NCBI GenBank assembly: GCA_949752795.1 | Contig: OX457057.1 | Location: 103,009,513-103,073,512, forward strand | Length of the DNA: 64,000 nt | Direction of reading: 5' to 3' | Source of the DNA: Hyperoodon ampullatus | Taxonomy: Eukaryota; Chordata; Mammalia; Artiodactyla; Ziphiidae | In this document: one piece after another, positions 1 to 12,489 of the stretch | Position numbering within the stretch: position 1 is the stretch's first letter | How the letters are laid out: every line of letters begins with the position of its first letter | Made by a program: the position numbers and the translations under genes | Notes under the pieces: generated by a model | What the model saw: the letters and a program-made list of their open reading frames with translations, nothing else | Database searches by the model: none | What the model was told of the DNA's origin: nothing

Positions 1-2239
1 AAACCGCTATTCTTTTTGAAAGTTTCGATGCTGACAATTCTAAAGTGCCTTGCCACTTTTCTCTAAAAGAGAAATGGTCCTGTGGCTCTTTTGGAGATTC
101 TCACATAAATTACAAACTCTTCCTAGCATTTCCCAGAGAGGCGGCTCAAGGAAGAAATCATCATGGTGTTGACCTTGAGCTTCAGAATCAAAGAGCATTT
201 GCTACAAACGTGCATGGCCTTCTGGGGTGTGTGGCGGCCCACAGTTTGCCTGTATTTACCCGACTGGATTCATGAGCTGTGGATGCATGAGCTGTGCAAT
301 ACCAATGCCACAGAGAGGTTTTTGTAACGTGGGTAATTACAACGACACAGATGTGGTAGAAGATAAGGCATCTAAACACACAGCAGCCTTCCATTATAGA
401 GTTGAGGGCAGTACATTTTTGCAAGAATATGCTAGTAAATAGCAGTCCTTGTAGTGTAGCCCATCAGCTTAGTAATACTAATGATATATCTGTAATCTAC
501 ATTTGAGTGCCAAAAACAATCCAATAGTTTCAAACTCTTCTGCAACCCTAAGAAAACATCTCCTCAGTTCCAACTGGCTGATCCTTAAACCACAAGAAAA
601 AGATCCATTTCAGTTCTGCATTGGGCCTTTCCTGGCTGTTGTTCTAATACTTGGGACTAAGAGGTATTGAGGGAAAGGGGCACTCTCAGGTTGGTTGGGA
701 TCAAAGTTTACATCCAACGATACCAGCGCCTACCAAGGCCCCCAGCCCACTGTAGACCGAGATGACCACCTGGGACAGAATACATGAATGGAAACAAAAC
801 ATTGTCAGTGAATGCTAACTCGGATCCAAGCTCTTTATTCCATTTGCTTTATAGGATTAAATGTCCTCAGCTCTTCTTGAACTAGCCTTTTCCTCTCAGT
901 GTATGGTATGTTTTCCAGGCAACAGGTCAAGCAATATTACAACACATAAGTCTATAATGCAATTCAGATGTAACTTCAGAAATTAAGACAAGCTAAAGAT
1001 CCATAGCCCTGAGAAAGACCCGGGAAAAATCCTGGCTAAACAGACACACAGTGTTCTAGGGCTTTTAAAAGGCAGGCAGTTCATCCTTCCATTAAAGAGG
1101 GATAAGGGACAAGCTGTGGGACTTGAATGTAAAGATCCCAGCAAAAGGCCACCCTTACTCAAAGTGTCCATGAGATGAGGCCATTTCTGTTTGAGCAGCT
1201 GGGCTTCAATTTTACTGCAAAAACTGCTGCGACCCAGCCACCCTGCATCAAAGGAAACGTGGATCACAGGTAGCCAGCACCAAACACATCCTGGGGACAC
1301 CGAGTCCCAAGGGCACGTCAGATGCCATCCTACTCCACACCCCCCCTGGAGTGACAACTCCCTCACTCTTCCGTGCTGACATTTCCTGGCTTGTCTGCTG
1401 ACTTCACACCCAGAAAATGACTCAAAGTATTAAAGAGATAACTTGGCCCAGCTTTGCCCAGGCATGCAGCACATGTGAATCCTAGGTAACCGGAGGATTA
1501 CCTAGATAAGAGCTGGAAATGAAGAATTTATTTCCCTGTGTGTGTTTGTCAGGGGGCTTTGGGCTGTTTTAGCTACTTCCTGTGTATGGCTTTAACTATC
1601 CCAGCCCCAAGTGGGCACCTACTACACAGATCATATACGCCTGATGGGTAATGTCGGAATGTCAGCGGGCTGGTTAACTGTAATGAGGGGCTATTTGGTG
1701 GGCATTTTAAAGCTCACTTTAAAGAGTTTCATCTAGCTCCTTCATTACCTCAGGAGGAAAGGTCAGAGGAGATGAAAACCTGCTGTCCTCCTAAAGTCAC
1801 TTGATTCTCATACAATTATATTTCAGAACATTCTCAAACTTCTAGCGTTTCTTCTTTTAGGCTTTATTTGACCGTGACATCATGAACAAAAGCAAAACCC
1901 TGCACTGGGGAAATTTACTCCAGAGCTAACAAGGGACCCACAGAGTGCATCGTCTCCAGGGACCCAGAACACTGTGGGTAGTTACAAATTCCAAAGATGA
2001 AGACAGACAGTTTTCCCTGCTCCATCACCCCCCGCCCCGCTGACACACACAGAGAAAGAAACCAGGCACTCAGCCACTCAAGAGGTAAGTTTAGATGTTT
2101 AAGATTCAAAGAAATAAAAACTATTTATTTTAGAATCTCAGTTGTTATTTTACAGAATTATAGGCTGTTAGAGCTGTAAAGAAAGGGCCGCTAGTGACTC
2201 TGCACTTCCCTTGATGGCCACGTCAAACAAGGCCCTGAG
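1..2239. other. Unique non-coding sequence
   Basis: No recognisable gene, RNA gene or repeat is seen. Short open frames occur on both strands (the longest is 127 codons, minus, 983-1366) but none shows a known domain or paired splice sites. A short direct repeat of about 12 bp (GCATGAGCTGTG-like) lies at about 271-297. Probably intron or intergenic DNA. Confidence 0.6.
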
Positions 2240-2460
2240 GCCTGGGGCTGGTTGCATTTTAGCCCCACTGCTTCTCAGCTGTGTGACCTTTAGCAAGTGA
2301 CTTAACCTCTCTGTGCCTCAGTGTCTCCTCTCAAAGGTCAGAATAATTATACCTTCTACCTTGAGTTGTTGAGAGGCTTAAATAGAATAAGCATTTAGCC
2401 CAGTGGCTGGCACCTAACTGTTGCTACATAAATGTTAGCTATTCTTATTAATGCCATTAA
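2240..2460 (-). repeat. MIR SINE remnant
   Basis: The plus strand reads the reverse of the MIR core: a GTGTGACCTT...AAGTGACTTAACCTCTCTG block, then a CCTCAGT...CTC block, then GGCTGGCACCTAACTG and an ATAAATGTTAGCTATT tail. This order matches an antisense MIR. It is diverged and has no visible duplication, as expected for a SINE that predates the placental radiation. Ends are approximate. Confidence 0.8.
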
Positions 2461-4329
2461 AGACATCCAGCTATAATCAGGCAGTGGGTTACTGGCAGGC
2501 TTGGAGCAGAACAGGAGGCAATGCCTCCTGTCCATCCCATGCCCTGGTCTGGCTGTCTCTGGCAGGAAGAAATCCTGTTTGTGTTACAGTTGTTGTCTAT
2601 ATTCCAGTCATTTTGGAATGGCTGGCCAGGCACATGCTCAGTGGCCCCGTCTGAGCAAGTGTGGAACACAGTCAGTCGGCAGCTGCAGGATGATTATCTG
2701 CAATCATTTGCTGACAAAGATGCTGAGTAACGAGCTAAGACATTTGTTTTTGAAATGATCCATTTTCTTCAGCCTTGTCGTAGTCAGGGACAGGAAGCTA
2801 CTCCAGCTATGACTAAAACTTGCCAGGCCCTGTACAGTTAATAGCATCTTTGCTTAGGGTGATTGCTGCCTAACAGGGAAAGTGGATCACAAGGAGAATA
2901 AAACATGGAGGTATCTTCATGGTCAAATTTATTCTCAGTTATCCAGGGATTTGGGACAGATTTAGGTATCTGCTGGATCGTAACTTTTTGAGGTCTTGGG
3001 TGTTTTTCTCTCCATGGGGCAGTCTCAGAGGTTAGGCCCTTAATGAATGTTTATTGAACAGAATTGAAAACTTCCCACAGCTGCACCAGTTTATTCAAAG
3101 TAAATCATTATTTCATACTATATTGGTAAATAACAAGTGGTCCCAATTTATATCCCTGGATAACTGGGTACGCCCCCCTTTCACGTTGGCGATGTGGTGT
3201 TTTATTTAAGAAGGAGAATGCCCCATTGCTGGGCTGACAGGTGCACTGCTGAGGAACCAAGTGTCTTAGCTCTCAGCAGCCCCTCATTCCGACTTCATTA
3301 CAAGCACTAAAAAACACACAGGTGTTGGGCAAAACAAACTCCTTATTTCCAGCTTGCTTATTTTTCTTGTTCAGAATTTCTTCAGAGAAAGCTATGCTCC
3401 AATCCAGCCACTGGTTATGTTGTGCAATCCACTGGGATGGCAATCACCTCATTGTTTAGTTACAACCCATGAAAAGATGAAGCAAAGAAAGAAAAAGCAG
3501 AGCACACATATAGGGAAGGAGGGTGGAGGCTGCACGATGATAATGAAAACCATTTGCTAGCATTTCACTCCTTTCTTTGTGAATCAGCCGAGTTCCTGGC
3601 ACCAGGCCTCTGTCTGTGAAACAGAGCTGCCCTTCCAAGGCCTTCCAGGGGCTCATCCCACCATATCTGGTCTAGAGTGTCACCCTTTGTCCCCAGGAAG
3701 GCGGGTGCTTGACTGGCTGCCCCAGCTCCCTCTGGGCCTGGCTCTGGCCCTCACCTTCTGTCCCAGGGTACCTACCCATCCTGTGTGAATGTGCCCAGCC
3801 TCGGTGACTTTTAAGCCCTGCCTGCACCAGATTTGGTGCACTTTGTGTATGCAGGGCTCTCCTCTTTGCCTGCATTGTGTCCACCCATCTGTGTCCAGGA
3901 CTTGCAGCCCCAGCTTTTTTTTTTTTTTAACTATTTCTACTTTTCTTTCTTTCAGCCGACCTGATTTCTCTATTCTCAAAATACAGACTGAAACATTTTT
4001 AAGGATAAAAACCAAAAATAAATAAAAGTTAAAAAATAAAGCATAAAACAAGCAAAAACCTTTCAACAACCCCCCCCCAAATTTACAGCCAGTAGAACAG
4101 TATATGTCTGTCTAAGCATCTCTGTTTTGCTTGCATTGTCCCCAAGAGAGGAAGCACCTCGAAATGCACATGTTGTAGTTACAGGCAGAGACCAGCACCA
4201 GATGCTCTGTGTACTTGTGCTCATGAAGTCCTAGTACCTAAGTGCCCCACCGCCCTCTGCCTACTTCTCGAATCTATCACAGCATTTATACAAGTCTCTT
4301 ATTCAGATCCATAGAGCATGGCAGCATTA
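2461..4329. other. Unique sequence with a possible L2 tail
   Basis: Mostly unrecognised DNA. Around 2975-3065 the text ends in AATGAATGTTTATTGAACAG, which resembles an L2 3' end in plus orientation, but the match is short. A poly-T plus pyrimidine tract ending in CAG at 3916-3957 looks like a splice acceptor, but no matching donor or coding frame follows. Confidence 0.45.
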
Positions 4330-4334
4330 TCTTC

Positions 4335-4560
4335 AACCATCACCACCACCACCACTATCTCCACCACCATGACTGTCATTTCCACCACCTTGGCTGCCTG
4401 CATCGCCATGACCACCACAACCTCCTCTATCCTATCATCATCCATCACCACCACCAGCATCACCACTTCCACCATTTTACCATCACCATTACCACACCCC
4501 CACTATCAGTACCACCATCACCATTACTACCATCACCAGTATTACCACCACCACCACAAC
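4335..4560 (+). repeat. Degenerate (CAC/CAT)n triplet microsatellite
   Basis: About 225 bp dominated by ACC, ATC, CAC and CAT triplets with few interruptions. Read forward, it gives a His-rich frame (4242-4571) and a Ser/Thr-rich frame (4318-4563). Both are products of the repeat and should not be taken as genes. The triplets are imperfect, so the array is probably old rather than highly unstable. Confidence 0.85.
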
Positions 4561-5600
4561 TAAAGGATTAAAGAACTTTTTGGAGTCAGGCAGAGAAGTC
4601 TGACCAGTGTTCCTCAAGGCCTCCTCTTAGGCTGAGCCAGAAGAGGGTCAAGACTGGGGGTCATTTAGTCTCTTCCAAGTAGTTACGTGAATTGTTTACA
4701 TTCCATATAACTCAACTGAGTGGTGAACAGAGCTGGGTCTAGAAATCAATATTCCTGCTTTCCGTCTGTGTATTCCATCATACTATTTTCCAGCACCCAT
4801 TCTGGAAGTTGTATTTTTTTCTTCCTTTTTCCTGAGTTTTGTTATTGTTGTTAACTTTGTTCTTCCAGTAACGTAGATGACATTATCTAGTATAGATTTG
4901 ATAAAATTATCTCAAAAGAGGAGTATCTATGACTATTCAAGGACATTATATATAAACACACATATACTTCAAAAGGTAAAGAAGGAATTAGGTACCTCGT
5001 CCTCCAGAATGAGGCCGGTTCTTCCATTTGCCTGTGCAATGTTTGAGGATCAGTGCACCATTGTTGCCGACCATCTTTGAGCTTTTCTATTTGTTCATAA
5101 TCTGAAGACAATCTGACTTTGCGTTTAGGCCCCTGCAGGAGGGAAAGCTCTCCCAGAGCTCTCCCCTCAGCTTCCAGGAGGTACTCCTCAGACTAGTGGG
5201 ACTCCATGAAGTGATTGGCTCCCACTTGAAAGAGGGGAGTTCCCTGGGAGTTAAAGGCCAGCCCGAGTGTGGCTCTCTACTGGCCCCTCTGTGCCAGCCA
5301 GAGAAGGGCCGCCAGTGTCCCAGGAGAAGGTTAGCTCCCTGGCGTGCTTCTTCCTTATCCACTTGTTCAGACACTGGAAGTTTGAGTTTAGGCTTGTGGG
5401 GCAAAAGGTGGGGGGGGTAGGATAGAAGTCCCCCAAAGAGCCCCCTTAAGCCTCTCCCTTAGGCTGCCTGAGAGGCATCAATAAGGACGGAATTACCTAT
5501 ATTTTAGGTGTAAAATTAAATGTGGTATAATATGATGCATTAAAATATGATAAGCACTTCACTAGCATAAACCATGGGTTAAAAGTGAATACAATTACTA
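4561..5600. other. Unrecognised sequence
   Basis: No repeat family, RNA gene or credible exon recognised. Several overlapping short frames near 5087-5436 on both strands are not supported by any known similarity or splice context. Confidence 0.5.
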
Positions 5601-5609
5601 CCACTAATA

Positions 5610-5765
5610 ATAAATAACAATTATTGGGTATTATGTGCCAGATACTCTACTAAGGGCTTTCTAGAGATTATCTTTTTAAATACTTATTAAAAATCTTCTG
5701 AGATCAGTATTACCCCCAGTTTGCAGATAAGGAAACTTCCAGTCGACGAGAAGTGGGGAAGTGCA
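5610..5765 (+). repeat. MIR SINE remnant
   Basis: Follows MIR order in the sense direction: ATTATGTGCCAGATACTCTA, then a GATTATCTTTTTAAAT block, then CAGATAAGGAAACTTC. Diverged and missing its 3' part. Ends are approximate. Confidence 0.75.
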
Positions 5766-6891
5766 AGTGCTTAGCGGTTGTGTGAAGGACAAGAGCACAG
5801 GGCTGCTCTGTGGTCACTCCTCGTCACTATTCTCCAGACTGCTCACAAATCTGACTGTTCAAAGGAGCAACAGCTTTGTCCTCTGGGCTTTGTATTGATG
5901 GCCGATTTCTGCTTCTGTGATATGGATAATGTATAGGTGGGATCCTGCATATTTTCTATTCTTGAATTTACCTAATTGCTTTTAAAAATCGAATGGTGAT
6001 CTCCTATTTATAGAATACCTTGACTTCTCCACTGCTCTGTTTACAACCTGAGGGAGCCCACAGACACTGAAATGCCCTCCTTGCTGAAATACTCTAACCA
6101 CCAAGGAACAGATTCTGGATGGACCCACTATTCTGACAGTAATGTAGGTACAGAAGATAGATGCTTAGACTGTGCAGTTGTTTCTTACTGAGCAATTTAT
6201 AGACATGGGAATGTGTCTATTCCATGTACTCTCATACATTTTCTGGATAAGATTTACTCTTAATTGTGAGACTGTGAGAAAACAAAAAAACAAAAAAACA
6301 CAGCAAGAAAGGCACTACTCACTCTGGGCTGAGTGTGATTCTCTGTTGGTTGGCTTTTTGGGTGTGAAGACCAAGCCAGAGACTGATGGAGCCAAGTGGA
6401 GTCTGTTAAATATTTCCATTCATGGACATGCAATAGAAAACCATCTCATACATTTATAGGAAAGCATCACATATAATATCTTTGTTGTGCTTAATCAGAA
6501 CCAGGGTAAAATTCCAGTCACCAAGAATAGAAACTTACCCTAATGATTTCATTTTTAGTCCAAAATATACAGTGTTTTCTCTGCCTGCTCTGTTTGTCAC
6601 TTTCTAAAACAAGAAATTACGAAGCTATGACTTTGGTTTGAGGGATGGGGGAAAGCAGTCAACACTGAACAGAAATAAAGAGAGATCGAATGTCAAGGGT
6701 CCTTGGTGGATGAGCATCCAGAAGTGGATTCAGTTTGTGGATTGTTGACTTTATTTCCCAGAACTGTGTGAATTACTCAATCAGTGTTCAACTGTCCATC
6801 CAGGCTTCAGGCTCTCAGCAGTAAGTACTTCATATATATATAATAGGAGTGAATCAAGGCAGAGAAGAGGTTGAGTGAGCTACCACCAGTG

Positions 6892-6894
<3 letters not shown>
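5766..6894. other. Unrecognised sequence
   Basis: No gene or repeat recognised apart from a short A/C-rich stretch at 6281-6301. An open frame at 6172-6459 (95 codons) has no family similarity that I can recognise. Confidence 0.5.

Positions 6895-6929
<35 letters not shown>
6895..6929 (+). repeat. (TG)n dinucleotide microsatellite
   Basis: About 17 uninterrupted TG units followed by a T-rich run at 6930-6951. A perfect run of this length is normally variable between individuals. The His/Thr-repeat stretch it creates in the minus-strand frame 6807-7124 is an artefact of the repeat. Confidence 0.95.
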
Positions 6930-6931
<2 letters not shown>

Positions 6932-9180
6932 GTTTTTTGTTTTTTTTTTTAAGGAAGACATGGTTGTTTTCACTGTTAGTAAATGAAATGGTCTTTTCCA
7001 AGAAGACTGAGAATCTCATGCTATGAAAAACAGATAGGACACTAGGCAGAAGAGAAGCACTTCCTTCTGATTTGCCACACTGAATTACATTGAACTGAGT
7101 AAATGGTTTAATATTAGGAATCATGCTGCTCTGTGTGCAGCAGATTAATGGTTTTCATTTTAAGCTCTGGGGTGAAAACCTGGCAGCTTCTTTAGCTCAC
7201 CAGCCTACAGCCTTCAGAAACTCTTTTTGAAAGAGACGGGATTGCTGTCTTCTAACTTCTCAAGAATCGTGTGAACAGGAAGAGTGCAAATCATAAGAAG
7301 GCTCTTCACCAGTGAGCAATAGCTGTCACCTACAGGCTGACAGTGACACTTTGGCAGACACACCAGAAGGGCGGACATTGGCCATGAATTATGCGGCTTG
7401 GCCCCGTCCCCACTGGGCACCATGGGGGATCTGAGTAATGCTGGCACTGAGGATGGCCCTGGCTCTGGTGCAGGATCTGCAGCTTTCAGTTAGGGGCCAG
7501 CCTGGGGCTGGGTCCAGGTCAGGGACAGGGAGAAACGCCTTTCTCGTTTCCCATCAGCTTGGAGCTTGAAGAGTGTTTGTGGCATGAATGAATGAGTTCT
7601 GAACAGATGGAATCAGACCAGCCCAATGCCTGCAGGCACTGGGACAAACTCAGTGAGCTGGGGTTCGCCCTGCCCTTAGGAAATCTGATGTCATCATAGA
7701 GGGAAACTGAAGACAGGGAATGAGAAAGATGGAACTATAGTAAGAAGCACTTGAGAGAGGAGGAGAGTGGGGCGAAGTACAAGGGCAGTAAAAGAGAGGA
7801 GAGAGAGGGCAAGAAAATGACGGAGGGCAGTGGGCAAAGTGAAAGAAGGTGAAGAGGGGGACCCAAAGGGCAAAGCAAGGAGAGGGGAACCAGAGGGAGA
7901 AGGAAATGGAAGAAAGACACACAGATTGAGAGAAGACTTTGAAGATGGCCTTGGCCTCAGCTCCAGTGAGAGGGAAGAAATCGCCGCACAAGTCACAAAC
8001 AGACACACGCTTCAGCCTGTGCTGGTGAGATGTGATTCCTAGATTTGCCTGGAGAAATAGCCCAAGCAAAAGGTAATCAGAGCCATTTATAATTAGCAAC
8101 TCCCCCCAAAGAACCCAGATTTCACCGAACTGTCTTCTGGTGACCGTACAAGATAATTCTGATGATGTTTCAATTAACAGTCTATTAGAATAGGATTTTT
8201 GCTGGAAAAATTCCAGATTTGAACCCAAACCCAATGGTAGCATTGTCTTGGCAGAATGACACAGAGATCTTGTTCCATAGGTTAGGGTAAGGCCATATCC
8301 TAGGGTACACAGCGACTTCAACACAGAAGTCCTTCATCACAGAGCTGCCATGTTGGGTGTGCCAGACCGGCCCTTAAAATAAATGTGATTGAGTGACCTC
8401 ACAACTATCAGAGTCAGAGAAAATGGCTTGGAAGAGAAACTGTGAGTGAAAAGGACTAAAGGACAACATCAGGGGAACTGGGGCTTCCTACTTATGCATA
8501 GATCCAACTGGACTTGGTTATAGTGTAAACTTTGTTTAATCAAATCCTCTGTCATTAATAAAACCCCTAACCAAATACAAACACAGATAAATGATGATGT
8601 ACTTGGATTTCACATTGGGCTCACATCGCTGCTTCACCAGGTGCCATCCACAAATCTGGGATGCAAGCTGCTGGGGCTGGAGCTGCAGAGAGGCTGTCTT
8701 GGAGGTGTGCTTCCGCCATTCCGTTTGTGACACTGCCATTCCCCTGTTACTGCTGCTCAGCCAGTCAGTGAAGGAGCTGAGGGAAACCACAGGCTCTGCC
8801 CAAGACCCACGATCCTTCTCTTCTCAGTGAGGCAAACGTTAAAGGCAAACCAGGAGGGTGGGACATCTGGAAACCACCCCATAGTAAAAATGGATGAAGT
8901 AGGGCTGTCACAAATTCAGGAAAGTTTCCACAGGGAGGGGAGAAGAGAGGCCCTCCATCGTTCCAGGAGACACAACTGGGACGAAAGCACAGAAACGGAA
9001 GAGAAGCGGGTCCTACCTCAACACTAGGTTGCCAACGATATCCAGCAAAGGGAAACGGCTGCCTGCTGCAGTAGAATTCCCTGTCACGAGCCATGTTCAA
9101 TTCAGGCTGAATAAATGTAATAGCCTCTCATTATAAGAGTATTAAGCTTGTGTAAATTATCAGCAATTAGAACAAATAAA
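6930..9180. other. Unique sequence with a purine-rich block
   Basis: No gene or transposon recognised. Positions about 7735-7925 are strongly purine-rich on the plus strand (GAGA/GGAAA). This explains the long minus-strand frame 7650-8324 (224 codons), whose Ser/Pro/Leu/Phe-rich product looks like translated low-complexity DNA. A TAATTAGCA motif lies at about 8090-8098 within an AT-rich patch. Confidence 0.5.
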
Positions 9181-9242
9181 AGGAGGGGGGGGGGAGAAAA
9201 GGAGGGAAGAAGGAAGGAAGGAAAGGAGAGAAAGAGAGAAAA
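9181..9242 (+). repeat. GA-rich low-complexity tract
   Basis: A run of about 10 G is followed by GGAA and GAAA repeats (GGGAAGAAGGAAGGAAGG core). Simple purine-rich sequence, probably a decayed microsatellite. Confidence 0.85.
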
Positions 9243-9689
9243 TGAATAGCAATGTAAATAGTGAGAGTGAGTCTTTCTGTAGTCCCACCAAACCAGCACA
9301 GGAGGTGGAGATACAATTCTTCCATCAGTGTCAGTTCCCATCCACCTCTCCTTCTGTGAGCCTGGGCAGATTTGGTCTCAAAGATTCGTCTGTTTTAAAC
9401 AATATGGCCTCTTTGCAAGCCAGCTACATCCGGTGCTCCACTGAAGAAAGAGCAGTCTGTTCCCATACTGGAGGAAAAACCAGCTGGTTAAACTTATTGA
9501 GAGGCATTGTTATACTTCAGCATGGAGACTTCCTAAGGGGTTTTTGAAGGTAAATTTGGCTATACTTCACTGCTGTCTTATACATTGACTTTAGAACACA
9601 GCCCTGTTGGAGGGCAGGTAGATGGTCTTTAACAGAAGGTGGATAATATTAAAATAAAACAAACTTTAGATAGATGCAGATATTAAAGA

Positions 9690-9960
9690 TGAACACAGGG
9701 AAAAAAGACTGAAGGGAAATACAGCAAATGTTAGCAGTAGTCAAGTTAAAGGATTATGGGTGAGTGTGTTTTATTCTTTTCTGTGGCATGGGGGATCTTA
9801 GTTCCCGGACCAGGGATCGAACCCGTGCCCCCCTGCAGTGGAAGCATGGTGTTTTAACCACTGGACCGCCAGGGAAGTCCCATGTTTTATTCTTTATACT
9901 TTTCTGTATTTTCTAAATATTTTGCAATGAGCCACAAAGAGCTTTTACAATCAGAATAAC
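9690..9960 (+). mobile_element. Old L1 3' end, interrupted by a SINE
   Basis: The text GAAGGGAAATACAGCAAATGTTA, then GGATTATGGGTGA, then TATACTTTTCTGTATTTTC and ATTTTGCAATGAGCC follows the order of old mammalian (L1M-type) 3' ends in the sense direction. It is interrupted by a small tRNA-derived SINE at about 9780-9882. The subfamily is not assigned. Confidence 0.65.
9780..9882 (-). mobile_element. tRNA-Glu-derived SINE (CHR/Bov-tA type), short
   Basis: Read on the minus strand, the head starts GGGACTTCCCTGGCGGTCC and contains an A-box-like TGGCGGTCCAGTGG and an intact B box GGTTCGATCC, the internal RNA polymerase III promoter of tRNA-derived SINEs. It is flanked by direct repeats TGTTTTATTCTTT at 9767-9779 and 9883-9895. 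At about 100 bp it is essentially head only. It sits inside an older L1 fragment, so it is the younger of the two. Confidence 0.9.
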
Positions 9961-10390
9961 ATATTTTAAAACAATTTGACAATTGTATATTTAAAACTGT
10001 AGAAATGTCCATAGATTTCACCTATTAATTCCACTTTTGAGACTTTATCCCACAAAAATAATCCTGAGAAGGAAAAAGCTATACTCATGACTTTTTTTCC
10101 CTAAATTATTTATAGTTGCAAAATCAGAAGCCAAGGTTCTTCAATAGTGGGATAGTTCCTTAGTTACTTGGCAGAAAATCTTTTTCTAGAACTTCTGTGT
10201 AGTCATTAAATATGAAAACTGTGAAGGCAGTAAGAACAAGGAGAAATGCTTGTAATCTAGTGTGGAATGGCAGTGGGGGGACGGGTTAGGGAAGACTATG
10301 TATGAGATCATTGCAGCCAAGGGAAATAACACATGCACAGGAACCAGGCCTGGAAGTAAATATCTAAAATGAAAACAGTTGTATTGAGTG
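9961..10390 (+). mobile_element. Old L1 ORF2 3' fragment
   Basis: Contains the order typical of the end of L1 ORF2: TCACCTATTAATTCCACTTTTGAG, ACTTTATCCCACAAAAATAA, ATTTATAGTTGCAAAATCAG and TAGTCATTAAATATGAAAAC. It follows another L1 3' end directly, so two L1 fragments lie head-to-tail, or one copy was rearranged. Strongly diverged; ends are approximate. Confidence 0.6.
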
Positions 10391-11045
10391 TTAGAACTTT
10401 GGGTATCTCCTTCCCTTCTCCCCCATTTCCAAATGGTTCATAATGTCATTATAATGCCTTTATAATGAAAATCAGGTCCATAAACCTTTCCATATGTTCT
10501 TTCTGTAAACCCTTCAGGTTTCAGGTGATACCAGATTTTTTTCTGTGTTTGTGTTCCCCTCAAGGTGCCAAGCCTGGGCTTCTGCCTTCTGCAGTGGAGC
10601 AGTTGGTGTTGCTGACTAAGCCACCGGGTTTATTTTTTGACTTTGGGTGGCTGCAGCTGGGAGACATGCTCAGTCTGTGAGCAGCCTCTTTGTTTACTCA
10701 AGCTACAGTTGTATTTCATTGAACACAGAATAAGAAACTGATGAATGGTTTCTATGTCTGTGGACACGCTCTCTATGCTTGGAAGTTCTTGGATACGTAT
10801 GCAAATGGTTGGGAACTCGGATTCTCCTTCATCTATTGTTGACTTAGGTGGTTCTGTTCCCCCAAAGCTCACATGAGGTTTGGATATAATGGCAGCTCCT
10901 GATTACCTGTTCTATGGAAGGAAAAAAAATTGTAAACAAACCACAAAGCTATTTGTAGGGCATATCATTTGGTTGTGTTCACCCTAGGCTTGGGGGAAGG
11001 GGACTAGGGGGAAGAGGGGTAGGAAGGCTGGGAGGAGGGTAGCAC
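10391..11045. other. Unrecognised sequence
   Basis: No repeat family, RNA gene or supported exon recognised. Confidence 0.5.
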
Positions 11046-11190
11046 TAACACTTAACACATGCCTGCCCCTCTCCAGGAATAACACTAGAGGCTTATTAGT
11101 GTGTGGCTCACTTGCACATCCCAGACAGACAAGGGAACTGAGACTCTGAGAGGTTAGGTAACTTGTCCCAGGCCACATAGGCTACAAAAA
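11046..11190 (+). repeat. MIR SINE remnant
   Basis: Sense-strand MIR core is recognisable from GACAAGGGAACTGAGACTCT through GAGAGGTTAGGTAACTTGTC to CAGGCCACATAG. Ends are approximate. Confidence 0.75.
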
Positions 11191-11320
11191 AGGAATTATC
11201 TAGTTCTAAAGCACAGTAAGCATTAATTTCCATGCTCTGGGCACATACTAACAGATAATCCACAAAATGAAAAAAAAAATGTCTGGAACTGACTTTAATC
11301 ACCAGGGGTTCTTTTGTAGT

Positions 11321-11550
11321 CAGTGGTTCTCAAGCAAGGGTGATTGTGACTCCCAACCCCACCCCAGGAGATATTTGGCAACATCTGGAGACATTTTTGG
11401 TGTCACAGTGGAGTGGGGAATTGCTCCTGGCATCTCACAGGTAAAGGCCATGGATGTTGCTAAACATCCCATAGTGTTTGGGACCACCTGCCACAGTAAA
11501 GAATCATCTGGGCTGAAACGTTAATGGTGTTGAGGTTGAGAAACCTCGCT
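11321..11550 (+). mobile_element. MER5A hAT-Charlie DNA transposon remnant
   Basis: Begins with the hAT terminal sequence CAGTGGTTCTCAA and ends with the matching TTGAGAAACC...CT. The interior has ATATTTGGCAACATCTGGAG, GACATTTTTGGTGTCAC and GCTAAACATCCCATAGTG in MER5A order. It is a non-autonomous element with no coding capacity. A second copy, in opposite orientation, lies at 24.6 kb. Confidence 0.9.
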
Positions 11551-12204
11551 CTATCATAATAGAACCCAATGTAACTTATCCCCACTACATTCACTTCCTT
11601 ATTCACTTATGAAATTAAGTTTCTGTGCTTCTGAACAATTCTCAAATATATAAAGCATCTGAGGTGCTGTCTGCTTACTGATCATGTGATGAGGAACCAC
11701 TCAGCATATGTAAATCAAATAAATGTGCATCTAGATGACAATGCCAAGTTCAAATCTGAAATTTATGAAGGGAGTTTACAGTGAAATTGCCAGCAAGAAA
11801 TTAACAACTCCCCTAGTGTTACCAATTGTGGCTAACCCTAATCTGTATTAAATTCTACAATGAAGAGCTAAACATTCTTCTGGGTCTCAGGATTCCCACA
11901 TGTAAAATCGGAAACTTGGCTGTTCTCTGATAACAAGGTCAATCACTAAGATTTAACACTTAAGATATGTCTGTAAGCACAGTAAATTGCTTTGGTTTGC
12001 TGTGCCTTGCCTATTTGGAGGGCCAGCTCCAGGAAGGCCATTAATCTTGTTAGTTCTATGGCATCAAGACAGCCCCTGGATAACTAGAGCTAATGAATTA
12101 TTCAATACTTTTGTGGTTCACCATAATTTTGCAGGCATAGGATTGTACCGATATTTGAGAAAGACTCTTAGAAACTCTGCAAAACTAAAAAGGACTCAGG
12201 GATC
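11551..12204. other. Unrecognised AT-rich sequence
   Basis: No gene or repeat recognised. The 105-codon frame at 11987-12304 runs into the neighbouring L2 fragment and shows no family similarity that I recognise. Confidence 0.5.
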
Positions 12205-12440
12205 ATCTAGTTTAGTCTTTAATCAATCAAGTAGTATTCCCTGGATGACCTACTATGTGTCCAATTCCATGCTCAGTATCAGAGAGAATACTAGACAAGC
12301 ATAAAGCACGAGCTTAGCCCTCAAGTAATAAACAGTATAGGGGAGGAGATGAGACAAGAGCACAGGAAATATTTAGTGAATAACTTGGGTTCTAAATTGT
12401 GTTGTATGGACTGTTAGAAATGACGGGGTTCAGAGAAGCC
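12205..12440 (-). mobile_element. L2 LINE 3' end fragment
   Basis: The plus strand shows the reverse of the L2 3' end: an AATCAATCAAGTAGTATTCC block, GACCTACTATGTGTCCAATT, CATGCTCAGTATCAGAGA, then AATAAACAGTATAGGGG. This equals the L2 sense end (…CCTGGCACATAGTAGG…AATAAAT…) read backwards. Ancient and non-coding. Confidence 0.65.
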
Positions 12441-12489
12441 TCAATCACTTGGAATTGTTGATATTTGTTCACGTGTTTACCTCTCCCAT

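Noticed and set aside
3916..3957. Strong pyrimidine tract ending in CAG, acceptor-like
   Set aside because: No donor or conserved frame follows within a plausible exon length.
7650..8324. 224-codon minus-strand frame
   Set aside because: It spans a purine-rich low-complexity block, and the product is Ser/Pro/Leu/Phe-rich with no domain; two further frames overlap it on the same strand.
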